Shown: positions 21,284 through 29,173 of the stretch, one piece after another
Layout: every line of letters starts with the position of its first letter
How positions within the stretch are numbered: the stretch's first letter is position 1
Origin: an uncultured Halieaceae bacterium
GTDB lineage: Bacteria > Pseudomonadota > Gammaproteobacteria > Pseudomonadales > Halieaceae
Direction of reading: 5' to 3'
Assembly (NCBI GenBank): GCA_938074135.1
Contig: CALJFL010000034.1
Coordinates: 1 to 32,353, forward strand
DNA length: 32,353 nt
Notes under the pieces: model-generated
What the model saw: only the letters and a program-made list of their open reading frames with translations
Told to the model about the DNA's origin: nothing
The model's database searches: none
Position numbers and translations under genes: made by a program

Positions 21284-21679
21284 TCAACAGCAATAACGCA
21301 ATTTGTACTCGCTGTAGCTCAGGCCTGTCCAGCGCCTGAATGCGCGGTAAAAACTGTTCACCTCCAGGTAGCCCAGCTCGTCTGCCAGGCACTTGCCGGG
21401 CATCCAGCGTTGTCGCAGGCGCTTTTCGCAGCGGTATTGCCGGGCGCGGTCCAGTAGAAACTGGTAAGTGGTGTGGTCCGCTCGTAACCGTCGGCGCAAC
21501 GTTGTGCCACTGATGCCAAGTTCTTCAGCGACTGAAGTGGCCCGCAGGCGGGCCAGATCGCCACCGAGCAATAACTTGAGTACACGGTCGGTGGTGTTTG
21601 AAAGTGGGAAGTGTCGGGATTTTTCCGGAGGCGGAGTGCGACGCACCCCATCCACACAGGATGTGAGTTGTATTTCCAT
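21284..21679 (-). CDS. AraC-family HTH-only transcriptional regulator
   Basis: 131 residues, about the size of MarA or SoxS and far shorter than a typical 300-residue AraC protein. Residues about 32-128 are the double helix-turn-helix: SVAEELGISGTTLRRRLRADHTTYQFLLDRARQYRC, then CLADELGYLEVNSFYRAFRRWTGLSYSEYK, the classic C-terminal AraC signature. The N-terminal 30 residues show no sensor domain. The ATG has AAGGAT 9 bases upstream, so this looks like a complete short regulator rather than a fragment. Its stop is 8 bases from the end of the convergent diguanylate cyclase gene. Targets are unknown; the palindrome and inverted repeat just upstream (21721-21840) are candidate sites. Confidence 0.82.
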   Translation of the reverse strand: MEIQLTSCVDGVRRTPPPEKSRHFPLSNTTDRVLKLLLGGDLARLRATSVAEELGISGTTLRRRLRADHTTYQFLLDRARQYRCEKRLRQRWMPGKCLADELGYLEVNSFYRAFRRWTGLSYSEYKLRYCC

Positions 21680-21720
21680 GACGAAACATCCTTGTCTTGT
21701 CAGAGATTAATGTGCAGCCG

Positions 21721-21840
21721 GCCTTCCACCAGTGGAAGAGCGACTCGCCGGCGAAATCCTTCCCCGGTAAAACTCAGAGTAGCAAAGAACCGCAAAAGTG
21801 AAAGCCAGCAGCTGCTGATTGGCTGCTTCTGGTGGAAGGC
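21721..21840. repeat. 120-base segment bounded by perfect 12-base inverted repeats
   Basis: GCCTTCCACCAG at 21721-21732 is the exact inverse of CTGGTGGAAGGC at 21829-21840. The left copy also lies within a 16-base palindrome, CTTCCAC-CA-GTGGAAG (21723-21738), and the interior has the palindrome AGCAGCTGCT (21807-21816). The segment fills the gap between the AraC gene and the M48 gene and ends in the M48 stop codon. It could be a small non-autonomous element, a folded transcript end or an operator. Confidence 0.5.
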
Positions 21841-23807
21841 TAGTGGTCGCTAAGTGACAGAAGGTCCTCGGGTAGCGGGCAGTCCATCACGGCCGCCATA
21901 CTGGCCACCAGCTCCCGCTCTATCTCGCAGATCCGGCCGTCTTCGCTGGCCGCCAGTGCCATGGCCTTGAGAATACGCGGTTTCAGCAGGGGGTAGCAGT
22001 CCGCCAGTTCATGCACCGCCTTGCTGAACGAGGCCACGCTGCACTGCTCGCGTGGCATGAGTTGTAATTGCACCAGGCCAAGCTCATCGGCACCCATGCG
22101 AAACGCCATCTCAGGATCGCCGCTGCCTTCGTGGGCAAGTACTGAAAGAGTGATGCCCAGGTGATTAGTTACTTTGGCCAATTTCCGATAGCGGGCACGA
22201 CTGGGTTTGACCTGTAAGAACTCCGGATCGAGGTAGTGGCGTGTTAATTGAAAAAGGCACCACTCGTAAAGCTCAGTGCGGGCATCGGCATGAATGACCT
22301 GCAGCAGGGTATTTTTGAACACCCGGTATTGTGGCAGCGACATCGCTTTCAGGGCGGGCAGGCACAGCTCCAGCAAGGGCATACGCTGGGTCAGGCCGAG
22401 CTCGTGGATACCCGGCCCCAGCGTATTGACCAGTTCGGCGAGGCCCGTAACCCCCGTTTCAGCGATCATCGCCAGCTGCTTTTGCCGGATTGCCTCCTCG
22501 CTGCCCATGAGTAGCGCGATAACCATTGCGCTGGCCCCAAGCGGCTCGTGACTGTGATTGACGAAGGCGACCGGCAACGCATGTCGCTGAGCTGTTTCGG
22601 CTTCCAGGTCTTCCGGGGTCGGGCCAAAATCGGCATCTGCCAAGGCCGCCTGCACCCCCGCCACGTCGCCAGCAGTTGCCGCCGCCATCGCTGCGGCAAC
22701 CAGCGCGGCACGCCCGACACCCACCTCTGCAGCACCGGGGCGCGACGGTTGTTCCTTGTAATGCTGTACCTTGCGTTCGATGAACGTGCCGTTCCAGCGT
22801 GGATCGATGCGCGCGATGCGCTCTTCCAGTGGCGGGTGAGTGGCAAATACCTGCCACAGTTGGTGCTCGATCTGGCCAAAGAAGATATGTGACATTTCAG
22901 CCGCGCGAGCTGCGTGAACCAGGGTGCCGGGGATATAGCCGCCAATGACTTTCAATGCATCGCCAATGCCGTCCGGGTTACGGGTGTACTGCACCGCGCA
23001 GGCATCGGCCAGGTACTCTTTCTGGCGACTGATGGCGGCCTTGATAAACCCGGCGGCCAGCCCCCCCAGCCAGCCCAATACCCACAGCGCCAGCCCCAGT
23101 AATGGCAGCGCCGCGCCGTTGCCACGTTTGCTGGAGCCGCCAGTGCGGTGATGGTTGCTGGAGCGCAGCAGGATATGACCCACGTCGCCGATAAACGTAA
23201 TGCCTTTTAGCATGGCCGCCAGACGAATGTTCAGACGCATATCGCCATTCAGAATGTGGCTGAACTCGTGGGCGATAACGCCTTGCAACTCGTGACGCTT
23301 CAAGTGCTCAATCGTGCCGCGGGTCACCGCCACGATTGCGTCGGCGGGTGTGATACCAGCGGCAAAGGCATTGATGCCGCGTTCACCGTTCATCACGTAC
23401 ACCGGTGGCACCGGCATATTCGCCGCCAGCGCCATTTCCTCCACCACGTTGAGGCAGCGTCGCTCTGCCCGGTCCTGTGTTTGGGGCAAGATGCGGCTGC
23501 CGCCCATGGCCTCGGCCACCGCTTTACCTCCGGTGGATAGCTGAATCCATTTCACCAGTACCACCAGCGCGACGGTGGCGCTGATGGCCAGTGCCAGGCT
23601 GCCGAAACGGGCCCAGGTAAAATAGGATAAAAACCCCGCCATGCCTTCGCGGCTGCCGGCGTAGATATTGTAATCCTGTTGGAAGTAGAGAAACGCGGCG
23701 ACCAGCGCGTTAGTCAGTACGATGAGCAGGAACACCGCGAAAAGAAACAGCAGTAACAGCAGGCGCGCGTTGCGCCGTGCCGCGTCCTGCTGCTCAAAGA
23801 AATTCAT
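21840..23807 (-). CDS. M48-family membrane zinc metallopeptidase with long C-terminal extension
   Basis: 655 residues, roughly twice the length of HtpX. Two N-terminal membrane helices (about 16-41 and 68-88) are followed by the M48 catalytic domain with zinc motif HEFSH at residues 180-184 (GVIAHEFSHILNGDMRLN) and the third ligand, probably E264 in RQKEYLADACA. A further hydrophobic stretch lies at about 233-255. ATHPPLEERIARIDPRWNG closes the peptidase domain near residue 340. The remaining 300 residues are helical and do not match a domain I recognise. The gene lies 31 bases after lemA; LemA and M48 peptidases are often paired, and the couple is thought to act in membrane protein quality control. 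The ATG has AGCAGG upstream. Confidence 0.88.
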   Translation of the reverse strand: MNFFEQQDAARRNARLLLLLFLFAVFLLIVLTNALVAAFLYFQQDYNIYAGSREGMAGFLSYFTWARFGSLALAISATVALVVLVKWIQLSTGGKAVAEAMGGSRILPQTQDRAERRCLNVVEEMALAANMPVPPVYVMNGERGINAFAAGITPADAIVAVTRGTIEHLKRHELQGVIAHEFSHILNGDMRLNIRLAAMLKGITFIGDVGHILLRSSNHHRTGGSSKRGNGAALPLLGLALWVLGWLGGLAAGFIKAAISRQKEYLADACAVQYTRNPDGIGDALKVIGGYIPGTLVHAARAAEMSHIFFGQIEHQLWQVFATHPPLEERIARIDPRWNGTFIERKVQHYKEQPSRPGAAEVGVGRAALVAAAMAAATAGDVAGVQAALADADFGPTPEDLEAETAQRHALPVAFVNHSHEPLGASAMVIALLMGSEEAIRQKQLAMIAETGVTGLAELVNTLGPGIHELGLTQRMPLLELCLPALKAMSLPQYRVFKNTLLQVIHADARTELYEWCLFQLTRHYLDPEFLQVKPSRARYRKLAKVTNHLGITLSVLAHEGSGDPEMAFRMGADELGLVQLQLMPREQCSVASFSKAVHELADCYPLLKPRILKAMALAASEDGRICEIERELVASMAAVMDCPLPEDLLSLSDH

Positions 23808-23838
23808 GTGGGCCTGCTACCGCTGGCGGATAATGCCG

Positions 23839-24435
23839 TTAGAACGACACCTTGGGTGCCGCCTGGATCTGCTCGGTATCATCGAACTCCAGTAACTGCG
23901 CGTCGGTAGGGTGGCCAAATCGAGCGGCAAAGAATACCGGCGGAAACGTCTGCCGGTAGGTGTTGTAACCCATCACCGCGTCGTTATAGCCCTGGCGAGC
24001 GAAGGCAATGCGGTTCTCAGTGGTGGTCAGCTCCTCCGAAAGCTGCTGCATGTTCTCGCTGGCTTTCAGGTCGGGGTAGGCTTCCATTGTTACATTGAGT
24101 TTACCCAGTGCGCCCTGCAGGGCATTCTCGGCGGAGGACAATTTCGTCATGGCATCACCGCCGATACCGCTTTCTCCCATGGCGTTCAGGATGGCTGCGG
24201 CGTCGTTGCGGGCGGTGGTAACGGCCTCCAGGGTTTCGCGTTCGTGTTCCAGGTAGCCCTTGGCCGTTTCTACCAGGTTGGGTATCAGGTCGTAGCGCCG
24301 CTTCAGCTGCACTTCAATCTGCGAAAAGGCATTGAGAAAGCGATTCTTAAGGGTGACCAGCGTGTTGTAAATATTGACCACATAGATGATCGCGCCGAGT
24401 ATGACCAGCCAAAATACGATGGTTGAAATGTCCAT
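23839..24435 (-). CDS. LemA family protein
   Basis: 198 residues. One N-terminal membrane helix (about residues 4-22, IVFWLVILGAIIYVVNIYN) is followed by the LemA helical domain: NTLVTLKNRFLNAFSQIEVQLKRRYDLIPNLVETAKGYLEHE, then LTTTENRIAFARQGYNDAVMGYNTYRQTFPP, both diagnostic. LemA proteins have an outward-facing four-helix bundle, and their biochemical role is not settled. It is the first gene of a likely lemA-M48 pair reading leftward. About 47 bases separate it from the end of the upstream molybdopterin oxidoreductase gene. Confidence 0.95.
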   Translation of the reverse strand: MDISTIVFWLVILGAIIYVVNIYNTLVTLKNRFLNAFSQIEVQLKRRYDLIPNLVETAKGYLEHERETLEAVTTARNDAAAILNAMGESGIGGDAMTKLSSAENALQGALGKLNVTMEAYPDLKASENMQQLSEELTTTENRIAFARQGYNDAVMGYNTYRQTFPPVFFAARFGHPTDAQLLEFDDTEQIQAAPKVSF

Positions 24436-24482
24436 GACCTGTTCCCCGTTAGTAGCCCAGTTTGAGTCTACCCCAAACCCGC

Positions 24483-26603
24483 TTAAATGGCAGTCACGGT
24501 TACCGGCACGCCGTTAACAGCTGCATTGCCAGACAGTTCATCCAGATAAAGCTCGTCAGTGACATCGTTACAGCTGACCCCGGCATTGGCCACGGCAGTG
24601 GCCATTCTTATCCCGGTCCGGTTGTGGCCGAAGCCGTGGGGCAGGCTGACAACGCCAGGCATGACATCTGTAGAGGCTTCCAGTGTCACTTTGACCGAGC
24701 CGGCGCGCGAGGACAGGGTAGCGTCAACTTTCGAGGTGAGGTTGTGCGCTGCAATATCATCGGGGTGCATCAGCAGTGTGCACCGACTTTTGCCCTTTAC
24801 CAGACGGTGAAAGTTGTGCATCCACGAATTGTTGGAGCGCACATGGCGGCGGCCGATCAGTCGTAACTGGCCTGAAGGCGCCGTGCTGAATTCTTCCAGT
24901 AGCCGCGACAGGTCGGCCATGGTCTGGGGTACCGCACAATTGATCACCTTGCCTGGCGTTTGTAGCCTCCCGGGCAGTTGTGATTGCAGCTCACCCAGGT
25001 CAATACCTGACGGCTTTTCCTTCAACTTATCCAGGCTCAGTGCGTGCTCGCTGCCCTGGTTGGCGCTGTAAGGGCCCAGTTTGAGGCCCATGGCCACGAC
25101 GTCAGCGGGAGCCATCGCAGCTCTCGGTTCCTGTTCCAGGGCCGTCGCCACGCGGTTACCCAGCTCGGTAAAGATCTCCCAATCGTGAAGACTGCCCTCG
25201 GGCTTATCGAAGACTGGTTCGTTGAAGCGCGCTGTGTTGCGCACTGCATTGATATGAAACGCAATGTCGTAGTGATCGTGCTCCAGCGGTGAGGGGGGCG
25301 GCAGAATAATATCGGCATGGCGCGTGGTTTCGTTGATGTAGGGATCCAGCGAAACCATAAACTCCAGTTGCTCCAGCGCGTCGTCCAACTGGCGTCCATT
25401 GGGTGTCGACAGCACCGGGTTGCCGGCACCGGTGAACAGCGCACGAATCTGGCTGTCTCCGGGTGTGGTGATTTCCTCGGCCATGGTCGAGGCGGGCAAC
25501 TCGCGGTCGAATTCGGGCAGTCCTCGCACCCTGCTGTGGTGCCGGCCAAAGCCGCCGGGATTGGTCGTGCTCACCGTATCCATGGCGGGCAGCGTAAACA
25601 TCGAGCCGCCGGGCCTGTCGAGGTTGCCGGTGGCGATGTTTATGACCTGGATCAGCCACTGGTTGAGCGCACCGTAGGCCTGTGTGGAGACCCCCATGCG
25701 GCCGTAGCAGATCCCTCGCTCGGCACCGGCCAGCGACCGGGCAATACCGCGAATAGTGTCGGCGTCGATGCCGGTGTGCGGGGCCGCCATCTCGGGGGTG
25801 AAAATGCGTACGGCCGCGGCGACCTCGTCCAGCCCGGTGACGAAGTCATTCAGGTCCGCCGGGTCGCACAGCCCTTCTTCGAAAATAGTATTGAGTATTG
25901 AGGCCAGCAGCAGCGCGTCGGTGCCTGGCGTTATGAAATGATGCTCGCTGGCCAGCTCTGCTGTTTCGGTGCGGCGCGGGTCGATCACTATCAGTTTGCC
26001 ACCGCGCTGCTTCAGTTGCTTGAGGCGCTTGCGCACATCCGGCACGGTCCATAGGCTGCCATTGGAGGCAATGGGGTTGGCGCCCAGCATCAGGAAGTAG
26101 TCGGTGCGGTCGACGTCGGGGATCGGGAACAGTGACTTGTGCCCGAATAGCCACAGCGATGCCAGGTGATGTGGCAGCTGGTCAACCGAGGTCGCTGAAA
26201 AGCGGTTGCGGGTATGGAAGAAGCGGAACAGGTTGTTCTGGTGGGTCATCATGCCGTAGTTATGTACTGCCGGATTGCCCATGTAGATACCGATCGCATC
26301 TACTCCGTGGCGGTCGTGAATTTCGAGCAGGCGCTCGGCGGTCGTGTCCAGGGCTTCCTGCCAGCTGATCTCCTGCCAGCTGATCTGGCCATCATCACCA
26401 GTGACTTTTTTGACCGGTTGCCGCAGGCGATCGGGGTCCTCATGCAGATCCTTTAGCGCAATGGCCTTCGGACAGATATGGCCCCGGCTCAGCGGGTCTT
26501 TCTTGTCACCTTTGATGGACAGTATTTCTTGCCCCTGTGTCTCAATGACTAACCCGCAGATCGCTTCGCACAAGTGGCAAGCTCGATAGTGAAGGGTGCT
26601 CAT
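24483..26603 (-). CDS. cytoplasmic molybdopterin (bis-MGD) oxidoreductase of the formate dehydrogenase/nitrate reductase-like group
   Basis: 706 residues from the ATG at 26603, supported by AGGAA 8 bases upstream and by the usual start just before the iron-sulfur motif; a start 36 bases earlier is less likely. The [4Fe-4S] ligands are C9-x2-C12-x3-C16-x27-C44 (CHLCEAICG ... GHICPK). Molybdopterin-binding segments include YFLMLGANPIASNGS, LIVIDPRRTETAELASEHHFITPGTDALLLASIL, and IRALFTGAGNPVLSTPNG, with the C-terminal dinucleotide-binding domain. No Tat signal is present. Around the usual metal-ligand position it reads FSATSVDQLPHH, without Cys or selenocysteine, so the metal ligand may be Ser or Asp. 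The substrate is unknown. A tandem ISWQE duplication lies near residues 75-84. Confidence 0.88.
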   Translation of the reverse strand: MSTLHYRACHLCEAICGLVIETQGQEILSIKGDKKDPLSRGHICPKAIALKDLHEDPDRLRQPVKKVTGDDGQISWQEISWQEALDTTAERLLEIHDRHGVDAIGIYMGNPAVHNYGMMTHQNNLFRFFHTRNRFSATSVDQLPHHLASLWLFGHKSLFPIPDVDRTDYFLMLGANPIASNGSLWTVPDVRKRLKQLKQRGGKLIVIDPRRTETAELASEHHFITPGTDALLLASILNTIFEEGLCDPADLNDFVTGLDEVAAAVRIFTPEMAAPHTGIDADTIRGIARSLAGAERGICYGRMGVSTQAYGALNQWLIQVINIATGNLDRPGGSMFTLPAMDTVSTTNPGGFGRHHSRVRGLPEFDRELPASTMAEEITTPGDSQIRALFTGAGNPVLSTPNGRQLDDALEQLEFMVSLDPYINETTRHADIILPPPSPLEHDHYDIAFHINAVRNTARFNEPVFDKPEGSLHDWEIFTELGNRVATALEQEPRAAMAPADVVAMGLKLGPYSANQGSEHALSLDKLKEKPSGIDLGELQSQLPGRLQTPGKVINCAVPQTMADLSRLLEEFSTAPSGQLRLIGRRHVRSNNSWMHNFHRLVKGKSRCTLLMHPDDIAAHNLTSKVDATLSSRAGSVKVTLEASTDVMPGVVSLPHGFGHNRTGIRMATAVANAGVSCNDVTDELYLDELSGNAAVNGVPVTVTAI
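26356..26385. repeat. perfect 15-base tandem duplication within the oxidoreductase gene
   Basis: TCCTGCCAGCTGATC occurs twice without a gap (26356-26370 and 26371-26385). It duplicates five codons, giving ISWQEISWQEAL where relatives have one ISWxEAL. The frame is kept. Confidence 0.9.
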
Positions 26604-26716
26604 TGTCAAATTCCTGTGGTTTGTAAGGCGACTGATCACGGCCGCATCTTTAGCGGATTATTGACGGTATTGTAGTCTTTTTGCCGCGCTGATAAACGAG
26701 TAAGGTTGCAGGCTTT

Positions 26717-26722
26717 TATAAT
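26717..26722 (+). promoter_or_regulatory. possible -10 element for the ATP-grasp/alpha-E operon
   Basis: TATAAT lies 67 bases before the ATP-grasp ATG in the divergent 186-base gap next to the oxidoreductase gene. No good -35 hexamer is present at normal spacing. The predicted start of transcription, near 26729, coincides with a following palindrome. Confidence 0.45.
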
Positions 26723-26729
26723 TGCTTGC

Positions 26730-26746
26730 TGGCAGCCTAGCTGCCA
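26730..26746. promoter_or_regulatory. 17-base palindrome in the ATP-grasp leader
   Basis: TGGCAGC-CTA-GCTGCCA is a perfect 7-base inverted repeat with a 3-base centre. It starts within a few bases of the predicted transcription start, so it could be a repressor site or a 5' stem-loop. Confidence 0.45.
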
Positions 26747-26789
26747 ATGAAGTAATCTCGGCGGGCACTCCTGACAAAAATGTTGCGCG

Positions 26790-28238
26790 ATGAACAAGAG
26801 CTGGAAGTCCTATCGCCCCGGCGATTTCTATGACGAGCTGATCACTCCCCGTGGCAGTCCTCGAATCAATGCGCGACGCGCGGTGAATTTATTGCAGTCA
26901 TTGTCCGTGGAGGAGATGGCGTCGCGCAGGGAAGCAGCAGAGCTGGCGATACGCGAGCTCGGGATCTCGTTCACCGTTTACACCGAGCGCGGCAATATAG
27001 ATAGAGCCTGGCCGTTCGATATTATTCCCCGGGTGATACCGGCGAAAGAGTGGGCGAAGGTCAGCAAGGGCCTTACCCAACGCAGTCGCGCACTTAATTT
27101 ATTTATTGACGATATCTACAACGAGCAAAAAATTCTCAAGGAGGGTGTTGTTCCCGCCGAGATTGTTCTGGACTCGCCTAACTACAAACCGCAATGCCAG
27201 GGTGTGTCGCCGACTCACGGTGTATGGGCGCATATTTGCGGCACCGATTTGGTGCGTAATGTAGACGGTAAGTTCTACGTCCTGGAAGACAACCTGCGAG
27301 TACCATCCGGCGTGTCTTACATGGTGGAGAACCGGGAGATCACCAAGCGAGTCCTGCCGGAGTTGTTTGAAAACTACAGTATCCTGCCGGTAGATGATTA
27401 TCCCTCGCAGCTTTACCAGACCCTGGCCTCCCTGTCGCCACGTGATCGCAAACGGCCGTGCATCGTGGTGCTGACCCCGGGCATCTTCAACTCGGCCTAT
27501 TTCGAGCATGCATTTCTGGCCCAGGGCATGGGCGCTGAGCTGGTTGAGGGCAGCGACCTTTTCGTTGATGACGATGATTGCGTTTACATGCGCACAGTAG
27601 ATGGTCCGGTGCGGGTGGATGTGGTCTACCGACGAATCGATGAAGACTTTATGGACCCCGAGGCCTTCCGGGAAGACTCGGTACTGGGCGTCGCCGGGCT
27701 GATGCGCTCGTGGAAGGCCGGCAAGGTCGCCATCGCTAATGCGCCCGGCGCAGGGGTGGCCGACGACAAGGTGGTTTACGCGTATGTGCCGGACATGATC
27801 CGTTACTACCTGGGAGAGAAGCCGCTGGTAGACAGCGTGCCAACTTATCTGTGTATGCGCGAAGATGACCGGGAATATGTGCTCGAAAACCTGGCCAAAC
27901 TGGTGGTCAAGCCAGCCAACGAGTCTGGCGGCTACGGCATCATGGTAGGGCCACACAGTACCAAGGCCACCCATCGCAAGTTCGCCAAGCTGATTGAGAA
28001 AGATCCGCGTAACTATATCGCCCAGCCCACACTGGCGCTGTCGACCGCACCGACGTATATCGACGAGTCGGTCCAGCCACGACACCTGGATCTGCGCCCA
28101 TTCATATTGCAGGGTAAAGATTGCTGGGTGACCCCGGGTGGCCTTACCCGAGTGGCGCTGGTGGAGGGCTCCCTGGTGGTAAATTCCTCCCAGGGCGGCG
28201 GAAGCAAGGACACCTGGATTGTGGAGGGCAAATCATGA
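26790..28238 (+). CDS. circularly permuted ATP-grasp protein
   Basis: 482 residues, the usual length for this family (formerly DUF404/DUF407). ATP-grasp ligases join a carboxylate to an amine with ATP; these permuted members are predicted to make or modify small peptides. Family segments seen are QRSRALNLFIDDIYNEQKILKEGVVP, GTDLVRNVDGKFYVLEDNLRVPSGVSYMVENR, the ATP-contact part LVVKPANESGGYGIMVGP, and LDLRPFILQGKDCWVTPGGLTRVAL with the final NSSQGGGSKDTW. All are intact. It overlaps the alpha-E gene by four bases (ATGA). This pair travels with Anbu in many bacteria, which is also the case here. The ribosome site before the ATG is weak. Confidence 0.95.
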   Translation: MNKSWKSYRPGDFYDELITPRGSPRINARRAVNLLQSLSVEEMASRREAAELAIRELGISFTVYTERGNIDRAWPFDIIPRVIPAKEWAKVSKGLTQRSRALNLFIDDIYNEQKILKEGVVPAEIVLDSPNYKPQCQGVSPTHGVWAHICGTDLVRNVDGKFYVLEDNLRVPSGVSYMVENREITKRVLPELFENYSILPVDDYPSQLYQTLASLSPRDRKRPCIVVLTPGIFNSAYFEHAFLAQGMGAELVEGSDLFVDDDDCVYMRTVDGPVRVDVVYRRIDEDFMDPEAFREDSVLGVAGLMRSWKAGKVAIANAPGAGVADDKVVYAYVPDMIRYYLGEKPLVDSVPTYLCMREDDREYVLENLAKLVVKPANESGGYGIMVGPHSTKATHRKFAKLIEKDPRNYIAQPTLALSTAPTYIDESVQPRHLDLRPFILQGKDCWVTPGGLTRVALVEGSLVVNSSQGGGSKDTWIVEGKS

Positions 28239-29173
28239 TTATGCTCTCGCGGGTGGCTGAGCGCCTGTACTGGATGGCACGCTACCTGGAGCGGGCAGAG
28301 GATACTGCCCGTCTTGCTTTGGCCTACCATCACCTGATCATGGATATTCCCCGCGGCTCGGAGCCCGAATGGGACGTATTGATCCGCATTCTCGACGCTG
28401 AGACGGACTTCTACAATCGCTATCGTGTCGGCAATGAACAGAATGTAATCCGTTACCTTCTCGCTGAAGAGGATAGCTTCAGCAGCATTCCTTTCTGCGT
28501 ATTCTCTGCTCGCGAAAACGTGCGCACCACCCGCGATGTGCTGCCCGAAGAAACCTGGGAGCAGGTCAATGAGCTCTTCATCTTTTGTCAGGACTCAGCC
28601 GACGGCTCTGCCGGCCGACGCAATCGTCATGCCTTCTGTGAGGAGATCATTAATCGCTGCCAGATGATCAACGGCAGCCTTTTGAGCACGCTCAGTCGTG
28701 ATCATGCTTACCGTTTTATCAAGTTGGGTCATATGTTGGAAAGAGCCGACATGGTCACTCGGGTCGTTGATGTCGGCGCGGGAGACATACTTGATCGCGA
28801 GGGCGCTTTTGCTGCCGTCGATCCGCTGTTGTGGGGAGCCCTGTTACAGGCCATGTCGGCTCTGGGATCCTACCGGCGTATTATTGGTCCGCTGGTCGAA
28901 AAAAACGCGGTGGTCGACTTCGTTTTTTCTGAACCGACTTTCCCGCGCTCGGTACACTTCTGCCTGCGGGAGATTCGTGAGGAGCTGGGCCCACTGAACA
29001 ATAACCAGGCGGCCGTGAAGATCTGCGGGCGTGCCCGCAGGCGTCTGCGTGGCTTCGAGTCGGACAAGGTTACGCGTCAGGAATTGCACGATTTTATTGA
29101 TAACTTCCAGCTCGTAGTTCACGACCTGCATTTGGCGATTCAATCAACCTGGTTCCAGCCCGATACACGATGA
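28235..29173 (+). CDS. alpha-E domain protein
   Basis: 312 residues starting at the ATG that overlaps the ATP-grasp stop. The first residues, MIMLSRVAERLYWMARYLERAEDTARL, and the later HAYRFIKLGHMLERADMVTRVVDVGA are the two hallmark segments of the all-helical alpha-E family. The biochemical role is unknown; the family nearly always accompanies circularly permuted ATP-grasp proteins, and alpha-E is thought to work with the ligase. The gene ends in a four-base ATGA overlap with the metallopeptidase gene, so three genes are translationally coupled in a row. Confidence 0.95.
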   Translation: MIMLSRVAERLYWMARYLERAEDTARLALAYHHLIMDIPRGSEPEWDVLIRILDAETDFYNRYRVGNEQNVIRYLLAEEDSFSSIPFCVFSARENVRTTRDVLPEETWEQVNELFIFCQDSADGSAGRRNRHAFCEEIINRCQMINGSLLSTLSRDHAYRFIKLGHMLERADMVTRVVDVGAGDILDREGAFAAVDPLLWGALLQAMSALGSYRRIIGPLVEKNAVVDFVFSEPTFPRSVHFCLREIREELGPLNNNQAAVKICGRARRRLRGFESDKVTRQELHDFIDNFQLVVHDLHLAIQSTWFQPDTR

